Origin: Wolfiporia cocos
Taxonomy: Eukaryota; Basidiomycota; Agaricomycetes; Polyporales; Phaeolaceae
Assembly (NCBI GenBank): GCA_029448655.1
Contig: JACCLO010000001.1
Span: 1,922,001 to 1,986,000, forward strand
Direction of reading: 5' to 3'
DNA length: 64,000 bases
The position numbers and the translations under genes are program-made. The notes under the pieces were generated by a model. The model was not told the origin of the DNA. It did no database searches and worked only from the letters and a program-made list of their open reading frames with translations. Positions 35,800-47,175 of the stretch are shown in pieces (position 1 is the first letter of the stretch; each line of letters opens with the position of its first letter).

Positions 35800-37232
35800 G
35801 TTTTACTTTTAGTTTCACACTATATTGGATCGTCCATTAGCTAGTCTTCTCGTCTACATTACTTACAGTCATTGCTACAGCCTCTGCCCCTACATCTGAT
35901 TGTCGTTTTGAGGGCGTAATGCAAAACATTAGCTCCAGTATCAATGTGCTGCATGCATACAACTTGCGCACGACGACGCATCGCACTCTCCATGAGAATA
36001 AGCGCAATCCGGATGTTTTGTGAACGATCGATGTCATTATGGCGCCAAACTCCGACCTCCGCCGCCGCATTTTGAAGGGGGGTTTATAGGACATAGTCTT
36101 CTGCTTCGCAGGTTGGAAACTGATCAATACAATTAGACACTCTGGGTTAATCTTGAGTATGCCTGTAAGTGCTCAATTGGCGGTAGGTGCGATGCTGAAG
36201 CATATATTGACGCTTGTCACGCTTGGCCTATCAGCGTCTTGCATCACTACAGCTGGTGCTCGAGCCGAAGACAAGCCTCAATCGCAGTATATCACGAATC
36301 CTCAAATAACAGAACCCGTTGCGTCATATCTGGCTCGGCGCGCAAGGAGCAGGACGGGTCAATTGATGCGCCACACCGATCATGCGATCCAGATCTGATA
36401 TTGTCTTGCGGACGCCCGCCAAAAACCGGTGAGGGTTTCGCAAGCTGATCGTTCGCATTTGCTAGCTATTCACTGAACTGCGAACGAGGAATTCAATCAT
36501 GATCATGCTGATCCAGTCGGTTCAATGTCCTTGTTGAACATTGGTATTTTCCGATTGTTAATGATGGAGGCATTGCAACGCTCAAGGCCGCCATAGGAAA
36601 GTGCTTCGGGCCGTAGACATAGCTGAAATTCTCTTTCGGCAGGTATGTTCTCGATTTGGACGATTAATTGGTTGGCTTTTATCTTTGCTTTTGCTATTGC
36701 GAGCAGCTACCTCCCGAAATCAGTTCTTGCGAATTGCCGTACCAGATCCCGGTGAAGCGGCATCGGCACCTTCCGACAGCAACCTCAAGCGATCGTCGGC
36801 ATGCTCACACGGTGAGCACACCAGCTGTGTGGCTGGCTGCATCACACACTCGTGCTCTCCGCAGTGCGCCCCACGCTCTTGGTCAGCTAGAAGACCACGG
36901 GGCCATTCGCCCCGGCATCATGCGTCTGTCGCACAGCATCAAGCTTACACAAGCAATTCAACGAAGATGGATAACAGAACAAGGCACTGTACACATCAGC
37001 AACAAAGGAAACGGCATTTGCTCCCATTCCCATCTTACATTCGCCCCTCCACCCCCCGCCCCTACGCGTAATCGCACGTACCACGCGATACAGTCTAGAC
37101 CGAACACAACCAGCACCTGGATATCAAGCCTTAATGATGAGCGTAATGTAGCTCTAGCTCTAGCTCTAGGATCTAGCAGCCCGAAACGAAACGAGACAGT
37201 CCAGCCCTATGCTCTAGCCGTGCCGACGATGT
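35800..37232. other. Intergenic, convergent, no firm gene
   Basis: About 1.4 kb. A possible very small ORF with a signal-like leader (36192-36398, plus strand) is discussed under findings. A triplicated TAGCTC hexamer lies at 37149-37166. Nothing else is supported. Confidence 0.5.
37149..37166. repeat. Three tandem TAGCTC hexamers
   Basis: Three perfect copies lie just beyond the stop codon of the cytochrome c peroxidase gene, in its 3' flank. Confidence 0.85.
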
Positions 37233-38744
37233 CTACTGCTCATCAGTGCTCTTTATGACCCACTTGTCAGAGGAGACAAACTGCGAAGTGGGCACGCCGA
37301 GCTCGAACAGGCGAGAGATGACATCGGAGAAGCTGTACGGCAGATCGTCAGTATGACCGTGGCATCTAGGCGACTGTGAAACACGTACTCCTTGAACCAC
37401 AAGTCCTGGTCCTTTGCGTACGCATCAACCCACTTCTTCATCGATTTGTCCTGGATGAGTGCATAATCCGAGCTGAATGATGAGGATCAGCGTCGTTGAT
37501 ACTTTTAATGAATCACAGGGACTTGCGGAAGCATCATTAGCGACTTTGAGTTCTTGTCCTGCAGCTGCTTGGGGCCATCCCACTTCCTCCAGACCCACTT
37601 CTCTTCCAAAAGGAGACGGTAGTATTCGTTGCTGACAGTGACAGGGGAGAAGGTCCAAGGGCCATCAAATCCAGAGCGGTCGCGGTGGCAGCGTCCAAGA
37701 GCGTGAGCACCCGAAAGCGCGACGATTTCCTGGTCATTGAATCTGACAAACGTTAGAGAAGGGCCTGGTTTATCGCTTAAGAGATCAAGCTCACCCCATG
37801 CGGTAGAAAATCTAGGGTATTCAAGGAATAGATGAGTCCAGCTCCTCAAGGAACATGCAGAGGATCATTACTTACGTTCCTTAGGTGAGCTGCGCCCTGA
37901 GCACCGTCGGGAAGTCGGCCATCAGGAGTGACTTGTGCCGCGAAACCGTCAATGCGACCGGGCCTCCAAGGGATCTTGGGGCCGCCCATCTCTTGAACAG
38001 CGCAAACACCGCCGAGAGTCCACAAGTCACCGTACGAGATCCAGGGGTATTCCTTTTTGATGCCTTCCATAACTTCACGCGCAACGTGCAAGCCAGCATT
38101 AGCACCGTGCAGAGACTCTGGTTCGAACCGCATAGTGGCATAGTTGCTGCACAGTTCGGTCAAATCCGCAATAAGCCGCTCGGTCCTAGGACGTACCTTC
38201 CACCGGTGCCAGACTCCTTATCGTATGTTCCAGACGAGTGCCATGCCAATCGAAGAAAGACAGGGCCGTAGGAGCCATCTGCGAAGTGGACGTCAGTGCC
38301 TCATCCCGTCCAATCGAGATCCGCACATACCATCGTAATCCTTGTCCGCTGCTTCATCCATAACCTCGGCGATCCTGTTGTAAACCTATATGCGGGTATT
38401 CCGCGCGAATCAACGCAGATTCAACAGGAAACTTGCGGACGGAGTCTAACCTTCTGATAGTCTTCTTTGGAAGGGACAAAGTTTGCGGCGGCCTTAGCAG
38501 ACTGCACGCCGGACCTCACCGCCGTGCCAGCCTCTTTAGCAGCGTTCGAGTTAGAGGTGTATACATAGAATGCAATGCCACCGACGGCGGCCGCTCCCAG
38601 CCCGGCGAAGAGAGCGGTGTTTGACTTCTGTGGCGGTACTTCGGTGGAATATTTTCTGAAAGTTGGGGTTCTCAGGGCCCGCGATGCCCTGGCAGCTGAC
38701 AACGGAGCCTTGCGAAGGGAAGCTCGCAGAGCTAAGAAGGACAT
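37233..38744 (-). CDS. CCP1: Cytochrome c peroxidase, mitochondrial
   Basis: A class I haem peroxidase that reduces hydrogen peroxide using cytochrome c in the mitochondrial intermembrane space. Eight minus-strand exons join in phase: 38451..38744, 38331..38385, 38197..38278, 37876..38146, 37795..37811 (17 nt), 37527..37742, 37389..37472 and 37233..37332, giving 372 residues. The N-terminus is an Arg/Ser/Ala-rich presequence, then a hydrophobic stretch at about 44-62 that fits intermembrane-space sorting. Active-site residues are all present: distal RLAWH (Arg126, Trp129, His130), proximal His253 in LSGAHALGR, Trp269 in GFDGPWTF (the radical Trp of CCP) and Asp320 in LIQDKS. One intron (37473-37526) starts with GC. 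The 17-nt exon encodes IFYRM plus two bases. Confidence 0.95.
37473..37526 (-). other. GC-AG intron in CCP1
   Basis: The exon ends ATGATGCTTCC and the intron starts GCAAGTCC, with a CATTCAG acceptor. Splicing rebuilds [13 protein letters not shown] as in the family. The nearest GT donor would shift the frame. Confidence 0.87.
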
Positions 38745-39339
38745 GATGGTGGGAGAGCTGGTAGGAATACACGCCGGCGCTTGTATTTTGTGGGGGGACG
38801 GGCGCTTCCTGTCCCGCGCTTGTGATTACCCATCTGAGACACGTGAGCCACCTATGGGCCAATCAGCGCGCGTGGTTTAGTCGGAGGATCGCGGACGGGT
38901 TGGATTTGTCACAAAGTCACTTCCACATGACCGAGCAACGCACGTCACGGGTCACGATTACGTTGCTCAACGATGCGCTTTGCCGACGTGCACGTATGCA
39001 GCAGAGCAAGCATAGATTTTGTAGTGCCACAATCTGAAGCTGAACACAACTTGTTTGGGAGAACAGTAGTTGTATCATATGAAGTCACAATCGTGATGGC
39101 CAATTCGCGCCCGAACGCTTGCAAGATTCGAGAATCGAGAGGCTTTATCAGGCGTCTAAATAACGATCCGCGACTGTCCGCGAGTTATGATCGATTGATC
39201 GGGCACGTGCCAAAATTTCTTTGACAGCGGATTGGACGCTCACTTTCTTTTGCCTGTTCGACCTCTCATTCAGCGACAGCTGTTTACTTGCTACAGACTA
39301 CATTCTCCCTCAGGTCATCCGAAGAGGGCTGAATAAGCA
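38745..39339. promoter_or_regulatory. Divergent promoter region between CCP1 and the LYAR-like gene
   Basis: About 595 bp between divergent start codons with no coding signal. It must hold both promoters. No individual element can be named with confidence. Confidence 0.5.
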
Positions 39340-40810
39340 ATGGTGTCTTTTCAGTGAGTCATTTATGCACGCTTCTTTCGTGGCGCCAGTTCTTATCGAA
39401 GTCGCGTACAGATGTGAAGGTACAGAGGCCTATGTCAGGGCTCGCAATGCCTATTGGGCAGCTACTCATCGGAATATCAATATTAATAGGTTGTGGCGAT
39501 ACGGTGAAGAAGCCAAAGCTTGACGTTCACCGGTCACAATGCAACTCCTCCTTTACCTGCATCGACTGCATGACCACCTTCTCCGGTCCTGCACAATACA
39601 AAGCCCACACGCAGTGCATTAGTGAGGCGGAGAAGTACCAAAAGGGCCTGTACAAGGGCGTACGTGCACCCGCTTGCCTTCCTCCCTCCTCTAACCCGCT
39701 GTTGGTCGGCCACAGCAGCAGAACGGTGGCCCGCGCAACAACAATCGAGGCAACGGCGACGGCCGACAAAATGGTTCGACGGGTAAGTATCAGCCTTGGG
39801 CACGCAACAGCGGGCCAGGCGGCTCCTCGAGGAGAGGTCACCCTCGGAATGAGGCATCTGGCGCTAACAACACTCCCTTGGGCACTCCGGCGCGGATGTC
39901 GCCCGTCACGTCTCCAGTTATCTCTTCTCCCCCTCAGCAGGACAAGAGTGCAAGGACTGAGGATATTGTGAATGGGTCCGCGGCGCCGGCTCCTGCGACT
40001 GATGGCTCGAAGGAGGATAAGAAGCGGAAATCGAGGGGCGGGGACGAGGTATGTACGGACAGCTCAGAGACATGACACCGACTGACCTGTTGAATCTCGA
40101 TGGAGGTCCGCGCGGGGGTTGAGGAGCCAAAGAAGAAGAAAGCAAAGACTAATGGAGACGCGCCCGTTGTCTCCGCGACGGAGACGAAAGCTAACGCTTC
40201 GAACGGAGTCGATGTGGAGCAGAAGAAGTCGAAGAAGTCGAAGAAAGCAAAGAGTGACAAAGTGGAGGAACCTGTGCCGGCTGCGTCTACGTTAACTTCG
40301 CCGCCCCCTAAGGAGGCTAAGGAGGCGGAGAAGAAGGAGGAGAAGAAGCGGAAGAAGGAGAAGAAGAAGGAGAAGAAGGAGAAAGTGCAGGCGGATGAGA
40401 AGGGGGCAGAGTCTACCGTTGCGGAACCCACCAAGGCCGAGGAAACAGTGAAGTCGAAAAAGAAGGGCAAGAAGGGCAAAGAGGTCGAGGTTTCCGAGGC
40501 TGCGGCGAGTGAGGCGGCTACGGAATCTAGTACGAAGAACGATGCGAATGCTGTGGCTGCTGCGGAGTCGACTGGAGATAAGCAGAAGCGCAAACGGGAC
40601 GAGGCAGTCGCGGAAGACGCAGTCAAGAGCGCGCCTGCGCAGCCGGCTGAGGCGGGGGCAGAAAAGAGTAAGAAGAACAAGAAGCGTAGGAAGAGCGAGC
40701 TCGCGGATGGTGAGGACGAGACGGCGGTGAAGGATGCGGAGGCCACCACAGCGGACGAAGGCAAGAAGAAAAAGAAGAACAAATCGATAAAGAGCGAAGT
40801 CGCTGCATGA
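39340..40810 (+). CDS. LYAR: LYAR-type nucleolar C2HC zinc-finger protein
   Basis: Five exons: 39340..39353 (14 nt), 39412..39419 (8 nt), 39490..39659, 39716..40048 and 40106..40810, giving about 409 residues. The two tiny 5' exons splice in phase to MVSFQ/CEG/CGDTVKKPKLDVHRSQC, the first zinc finger. The second follows as FTCIDCMTTFSGPAQYKAHTQCISEAEKYQKGLYKG, the hallmark of the LYAR family (nucleolar proteins of ribosome biogenesis). The middle is Gly/Asn/Arg-rich. The C-terminal half is a long Lys/Glu-rich low-complexity tail with many KKKK and KKSKK blocks, typical of nucleolar proteins. A GTAAGT at 39783 inside exon 4 is not used, since the frame is continuous. The last acceptor could instead be the GAG ending at 40117, removing four residues. 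Start choice is dictated by the zinc finger. Confidence 0.87.
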
Positions 40811-41242
40811 TTGTTATGTCCTTCCATTTTCTTCATCTACTGAGGTGCCGCGCTTCTACTTATCACTAGTTTTTGTTGGAAAAGTGCGCCAGTTAGAGCA
40901 CGGTGTTCGGTGACCTTGACTTCTTGCTGAAACGGGAGATGGAATGTCGATTTTGTGCCTTGCCTCTCATGTACCTTGTCAATGCAAATAACCCATCCTG
41001 TGGTACACGATATAGTAGGCTGAGAAATGGTCGGTACTTAGTACCTAGTACTAAGGCCTAAGACATTATAAGGAGCTTACCGTTTCAGAGGCGTTTACGA
41101 ACGTCTAGACCTACCTTATATGGTGTGGCGCGCTATGCCACTAGATCGATTACAAGCGGTACTCCCAGAACGGCAATCTCAGAGGGTAATAGCTCGCGGT
41201 CGACTTGTCAAATCCCATCATCTTCGTCTTACCCAATTCAAT
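40811..41242. other. Intergenic, between LYAR-like gene and ATG3
   Basis: About 430 bp. A small direct repeat of GTACTTAGTACCTAGTAC type lies near 41034-41052. Nothing else is seen. Confidence 0.55.
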
Positions 41243-42698
41243 ATGCACGCAATACAGGTTGGAAAAGCGAATATATCTTGTTTACACGGGCTGAGGCTAA
41301 CTACCGTTACGGCGAGCAGCAACAATATTGGGCGGTCCGCGACTATCTCAGCCCGGTGCGTCCATTCAAATTCGCTTGTCACCTCATTACTGAGCGTTCA
41401 GCGGACAGGTCCTGAAGGAGAGTAAGTTCAAGGAACATGGGCGAATCACGCCAGGCACGCTCTCGCCTTCTATCGTGCGGGACATCCGCTGAAACGCAGT
41501 ATATGCAGAGGAATTCGTAGCTGCCGGTGATTTCTTGGCGTACAAGTTCCCCGTTTGGTCATGGTACGCACCTTAGCGTGCTTCTGAAGAACATAGACTT
41601 GACGGTAACACTTAGGGAGAAGGGAGATGCGTCCAAAGCAAGGGACTACTTGCCCGCCGATAAACAGTATCTCCTCACACGGGGAGTACCCTGTCTCCGT
41701 CGCGCGACCGCCCTCGCATACACTGATGCCGACGAGGATGCGGAACGGCTACTCTCGTTTGGAGACCTCTCTTCCACAGGGAACGAGGCCGATGAATGGG
41801 TTGAGACGCACGCAGGCCGTATGGCCACGCACGACTCTGCAGCAAATCCGGGCGAGATCGACGAGATTCCGGACGTAGACGAGCCCTCTGGTGATGATGC
41901 ACTCGCAAACTCCATGGCGAACATGTCGTTGTCGGGCGGCGGCGTAGGTGAGATTCCAGATATGGATGAGATTCCTGATATGGAGGAGGACCTGGAGGCG
42001 GAAGAGGACGAGGCCACGGCGGCGCCGAGGACCATTGCGCCGACATCGAGTGTTATCGAAGCGAGGTGTGTGCTGCCACTTTCCCTAGCATGGCAGCTGT
42101 TCATGTTGTCGGGTTCAGTGAAATCGAGGTAGCAAAGGGTAATCTCTTGCAAGTCCGGACATACGATGTCATGATCACGTACGACAAGTATTATCAAACA
42201 CCGCGAATTTGGCTCATTGGCTACGACGAGGTATGCCAACGGCCTATGACCCACTGAGCATTAGCTAAACGTCAGGTCGCACAGAACCGGACGCCCCTGG
42301 CGCCCTCTCAGATATTTCAAGACGTGTCTGCTGACCACGCCTTCAAGACGGTTACGATCGAAGCGTTCCCACACTCGAACAGCTTACAGGCTGCATCTGT
42401 GCACCCGTGCAAGCACGCAAGCGTCATGAAGAAGGTCATAGAGCGCATGAATGCGGGCGTCCTTGAAGAGCAGCAAGCGCAACGCAAGGCACTCGCGGCG
42501 GGGCCAGCATCGCCCAAGGATAAGCAGAAGAAGTGGCTTTTCCGACGTGCGACTGGGAATGGGAAGGAGACGCCGACGTCGCCCGGCGGTGAGGACGATG
42601 TGGAGGGCATGCGGGTTGACTTCTATTTGGTAGTGTTCCTCAAGTTCATCGCATCTATTGTGCCTACAATCGAAGTCGACTCTACGACGGCTTTTTAA
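41243..42698 (+). CDS. ATG3: Autophagy-related protein 3, E2-like enzyme for Atg8 lipidation
   Basis: Atg3 transfers Atg8 from Atg7 to phosphatidylethanolamine during autophagosome formation. Seven exons join in phase: 41243..41257, 41320..41355, 41409..41454, 41509..41563, 41616..42065, 42119..42230 and 42276..42698, giving 378 residues. The 15-nt first exon (MHAIQ) joins [12 protein letters not shown], followed by [45 protein letters not shown] and a long acidic flexible region. The E2 core has [21 protein letters not shown] and the catalytic motif [13 protein letters not shown] with Cys283 as the acceptor of Atg8. The intron at 41455-41508 starts with GC. Together with the Cue5-like gene it is one of two autophagy genes in the window, but they are 20 kb apart and not obviously co-regulated. 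Confidence 0.95.
41455..41508 (+). other. GC-AG intron in ATG3
   Basis: The exon ends ACGCCAG and the intron starts GCACGCTC, with acceptor TATGCAG. Splicing restores the conserved RITPEEF block. A GT donor giving the same product is absent. Confidence 0.83.
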
Positions 42699-43125
42699 GA
42701 GAAAGAGATGACGCAATATGGGTGCATGGAGGTCTGGGACGTTTCCTTGGAAGTATTTAGATGTGTAGGAAGATACCTGAAGTCAGGGATTACATGCTTG
42801 CCTTCCCAAATTCATGTACCATCACAGCTGTACTACATTCTACTCTTTTTGGCTGATCATGAGCCTGAACGCAGCTCGATGTTTGATCAGAGACTAAGTG
42901 GAATGTTAGCGCGGTTCCGGAACACGTAGTCTGCCGATTTGCATCTAGTCGGTCTCTGATTGCCGGGGGCTCTGAATCTCCAGTGTGCAGAGCCATACTT
43001 CGATTGACTCTTTGTGCAGATGCGTTTCTGTGCAATGTGCAACCTTCACATTAGACAGATGCCGCTCATAACTAGAGTAATACAAGAGGAAATACCGCAC
43101 GGGGCATACATATCACATACGCTAT
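42699..43125. other. Convergent intergenic region
   Basis: About 430 bp between ATG3 (+) and the P450 (-). No feature is recognised. Confidence 0.55.
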
Positions 43126-45481
43126 CTACAAAACCTGGCAATCCTCGATGAGGGAGACCTTCAACGGCATCCGCGGCTTGTTATCCACCGTGCCTACTGT
43201 TGGATAGTTCACTGTTGCCACATTCCAAATAATAGGTTTTTCCGTCAATGCGAATTTGAATACAGGCAGGAGTACCGACAATACTGCCTCTGAGATCATG
43301 AGGACGGGCGGTATGTTAGTAATGCTGTCTCAATTGGACAAACGGGGTGCTTACTTATCTCAGTCTCGGCAAATTTGAATCCGCTGTTGCTTTATTCAGC
43401 AAACGACGCAACAAGGCTGTGAGAATCCACATACATGCATGCACGTTTGCCACCCAGGAACGTCATCCTGGAAGAGACATTAGTGATCCTATCATTGCTG
43501 GATACTGCACTGCTTACAACTTAGAGTAGACACCAGGGGTGGGGGCCTCGAGCACTGACTCAGGAAGCGGTTCCAGCCAACGCTCGGGTTTCCAATTCAA
43601 CGCGTCCTCGCCCCAGGTTGATTTGTCAGTATTGGATCCTAAAATACCCACGAAGATTTCCGTTCCGGCTGGGATAGGTAGTTCATCGATCAATGTCCCG
43701 TCGATCCCAATAATGGGTTGGGATAGTGGTAGAACAGTGTTCGTTGTTGCTCTAGCGCGCAAATAAGTTATGGAGAATTTGAGAGGAAAACGAATAGAGG
43801 CATACTCCCGCGAAAGTAAGGTGGAAGGCGGATAGCTTCGAATACAACTGTCAATCAAGGCAGATCCCCCACAATTATTTGATGCGCACAGTCGTAGAGT
43901 CTCTCGAACCACTGCGTCCAAGTAGGGCAGCCGATTCAGAGCGTCATATGGTATATTATCACCATCTCCTGCCGCTACGATCTCGTCTCGTAATTTGGCT
44001 TGCGTATCCTCGTGCTGCGCCAGCATATGAAGTATCCGACAAAGAGAGTTGGCAGTGGTATCAGTTGCAGCTAGTGTCATTGTCCTGAGTTCGTGGTGAG
44101 CCAGACACAGGTCTCATATATTTGAGTCCAGCCATACTGACGAGATTTGTGCGACCAGTTCGCGCTCCGATAGTCTGTCGCATTCTGAAGCAGACATGTT
44201 CATGTTCACTAACAGACCGGTTTTGTTGGATATTAAGGCAACGGGAGAGTAGAATACCTACTGAGAATACTCATGATATCCTTGCCTTCTCCTACTTGCC
44301 GCACCACAGCCTCGTCACCCTGCAACAAAGCAGCCCTCTTCTTTAGAAAAATTTCCTCTGATTGCTCTGCCATGATGTCAATAAGTGACTTCAGATGCTG
44401 TATAGGTCTATACGGTAGCAGCTCCACGGCAAGCCGCCTGAGCCATGCGGGTCCCATTGAGGAGAGACATGGTACGAGGGGCCGTAGCAAAAACATTCCT
44501 TGCAAAGCGGCACTATAGATCATAGTCAGCGAGAAACTGTAAAATGTCTCCATTGTCTGAGAGATGTGGCGATAATCACAATACCGATTTTAGCGCCTCC
44601 CCGTAGTCGTTCTTCACGTCTTCTGCCAACGGATCAAAAGAGTATCCAAGGCCACCCTGTCCGATAAGCTCAAGTGAGACGCGAGTAGCCCAATGGAGCA
44701 TGTCTATATTTTCCGGCCTTTCGTTGACTTCGGCTATGATGGCCCTACAAAGCTTAGAAACCAAACGATGAGTATACGCAAGTTGCGTAACTCGAGAAAC
44801 CGACCTTGCGAGATGTCTGATAAAATATTGGCAGCAATCGACGCATGTGGTTGATGCTGAATACTGGGTTCAGCATCTTCCTTTGCCTGCGGTGCTGTTC
44901 TCCTGCAAGCCCCCTTGACAAAGTAGCGAGATATCATGAGAAATACTACTGTACCTAGCGTGGATAATAGTCCGGGACCGAATATGAGCATATTGGTGCT
45001 GTGTATGTGTGATCAGCGACCGAGCTATCGCAGTTCAATCGTTGACGTACTGTATAAAAGCGGATCCTTCCTCAAAGGAGACTTGGTCTTTGATGATCAT
45101 ATTATGTAGTGCTCTAGGGTCGTAGAGATAGAGAATGCGTCGCTGAGGGCATCACAAATGAGCAGAAGTAACTAGTCAAGAAAAGGTTTCTAACACCAAA
45201 TGGCCCATGTATTTTCACCACAGGACCATATTTCTGAGCCAACTCCTCTTGAAAGCTCCACCCGTGTCGATCAAATAACTGTTGTAAGTTTCCTGTTACG
45301 AGGTTCCAGACAACCAAAAGCTGCAAGCTTCTAACAGCTCACCGGTCCAGAACGACTGAGAAGGCGGCCCAGGTACATTGTCCAGCGCAGAGTATGCAGA
45401 GCGTTGAAGAGTATACTTCCAGAGGTTCCGTACGATAAAGTAGATCAACGAGAAGTACAGCAGAGTGCTGACGATCGCCAT
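43126..45481 (-). CDS. Cytochrome P450 monooxygenase
   Basis: A membrane-anchored haem monooxygenase. Fourteen minus-strand exons join in phase: 45343..45481, 45195..45292, 45051..45142, 44955..44998, 44805..44902, 44580..44752, 44262..44536, 44142..44208, 43890..44084, 43806..43835, 43518..43751, 43435..43467, 43355..43383 and 43126..43289, giving 556 residues. An N-terminal hydrophobic anchor is followed by the proline-rich hinge NVPGPPSQSF. Further landmarks are GEQHRRQRKMLNPVFS (C-helix), AATDTT (I-helix oxygen-binding groove, 334-339), ETLRL (K-helix ExxR, Glu390-Arg393), KPERWLEP and the haem loop FLGGKRACIGF with Cys492. Three exons are only 29-33 nt. The 43-nt intron at 44537-44579 is the least certain junction. 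Substrate is unknown. I see no other secondary-metabolism genes beside it. Confidence 0.92.
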
Positions 45482-47175
45482 AACAGTCTGGGACTAGTTG
45501 ACAAACGGACTGCAAGGAGTGGACGTACTTTACGGCCCACGGACGGTTCAAATAGTCTCGCATGCGCATTTAAGCATCATTAAGCGATGGTGGTTGTTGT
45601 GACAATGCCGCATACAAGTGCCGTCATCGAGATACGCCCTCGAGAAAATACGAGCTAGTCACTTAGATATACGCTATTTGCAAATCAACTCTACATTCTT
45701 TATGTCTATCTGTGCACGAGGCTGAGGTTCAATGCCTCGTTGTGTCTCAGAAATGTGCCATGTGGGCGTACCTCGTTAAATCACCTCATCGTTGGCACGA
45801 CAGCGACCTCGGGGCTTCGAGGCTTATACATAATCGGAACGTCGTGATCATCTGTTTGACAATTCGGCATCGGACGTCATGTCGGAAGCGTTGAAAAAGG
45901 ACAGTCAGCCTGCCGAGTAAGCTAGACATACAGGCGCTGACATACCTATCTCGCGTTGGCCATGCTTTCATGAGCTTATTTGACTGCACATGTAGATGGA
46001 GTTGTCCGAACTGCGACTCGCATATATTATGTGCCTATGTTAGAGAAACGGGCGGGTGAGCTTGCTGATTGAATCTGTGGTTCACCACGGTGACTATGGG
46101 GAACCCTGGAGATCGCGAGCGACAGCCAACACCACTTTGCATCGAGCGGCAGTGTGGCATCGCTCAGTTTTGCACAAGTCCAGTTTCTTATTGTGTGGGA
46201 AGCCGACACTCCGCGATGATTTACAACGACAGGGGTGGATCAAGGAACATCCATATTGAAGATGTCTGTCTTCGCACAGCGGTAAGCGCTAGAAGCGCGA
46301 CGTACCGCATGTTGCAGAGTTCTGCGGGGAGGAAGTACGACCTATGGTGTGTCCTGAACATCAGGCAAGAGCGGCGATGGGCAGTCACAAAATACGCACC
46401 TGAAATCAGGGTAGTCTCAGAATGCAATCCGAACGCCAAGATTCACTTGACATCGGATACATAGGAACGACGTACGGGCCCGCATCATGCAAGGGGCTGT
46501 CATTGCTAGCCTGCCTGATGACACCAAGTTTAGCAAGGAACTTTACCTCCCCATGAAAGATTATGTCGAGCATATATGCGGCTGGGATGAACTGGCAATG
46601 GCAATAACAAACTGGCTACATCTCCGCTATGTTGCGGCGACGGCCCGGATGCCGTAGCGACTTCCGTTTGCAACGATCTCGTGGGAAAGGAGGTCGGCTG
46701 ACAAGAAGTAGAAAAGTACGAACAGTCGGCGCGGATGGTTTATCATGTGGGCTCGTAGCAAATCCCGTTCGAGGTTATCGTTGTATGTCGTGACTCTGAG
46801 TATCAGCCATCAGATCAACAGCACCTCATAGTGAATGAATGCATCGCCCCAGCACTGCGCATCGTCTCCCTGCCAAGCTATGACTACATCAGCGTAAGGG
46901 CGGAGATTGAGCGCGATGCAAGGCCCTGGCGGCAATGCCAGACACTCACAGAACGATCTGTGTCTTAGTGAACGTGTCTGACTGATACCACTCACGGGAT
47001 GAATAGCCAGCAAATTGCACATCAAGATACAATTGCAGAAGACGCAGTCATCAGCGTGCGTTAAACGTTTTGTTGCGGGATAGCATGTGTGGGAGCTGTT
47101 TCTCAGTACAGGAATTCCCTATAAGGATGATTGCGGGGGATGACACCAGCCGAGATGATGTCAAGTGGAAACTTG
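45482..47175. other. 1.7-kb intergenic region
   Basis: Only short ORFs (for example 46069-46464, plus strand) without recognisable domains or phase-matched introns. It contains the P450 promoter at its left end and the 3' flank of the MBIP-like gene at the right. Confidence 0.5.

Noticed and set aside
38105..38125. GGTTCGAACC as a tRNA T-loop
   Set aside because: Lies inside a conserved exon of cytochrome c peroxidase, and no cloverleaf can be drawn around it.
39783..39793. GTAAGTATCAG inside the LYAR-like gene as an intron start
   Set aside because: The frame is continuous with protein-like sequence on both sides, and an 11-nt intron ending at the next AG is impossible.
43126..45481. P450 as part of a secondary-metabolite cluster
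   Set aside because: Neighbours are ATG3, an MBIP-like gene and VPS53. No polyketide synthase, terpene cyclase, peptide synthetase or transporter lies beside it.
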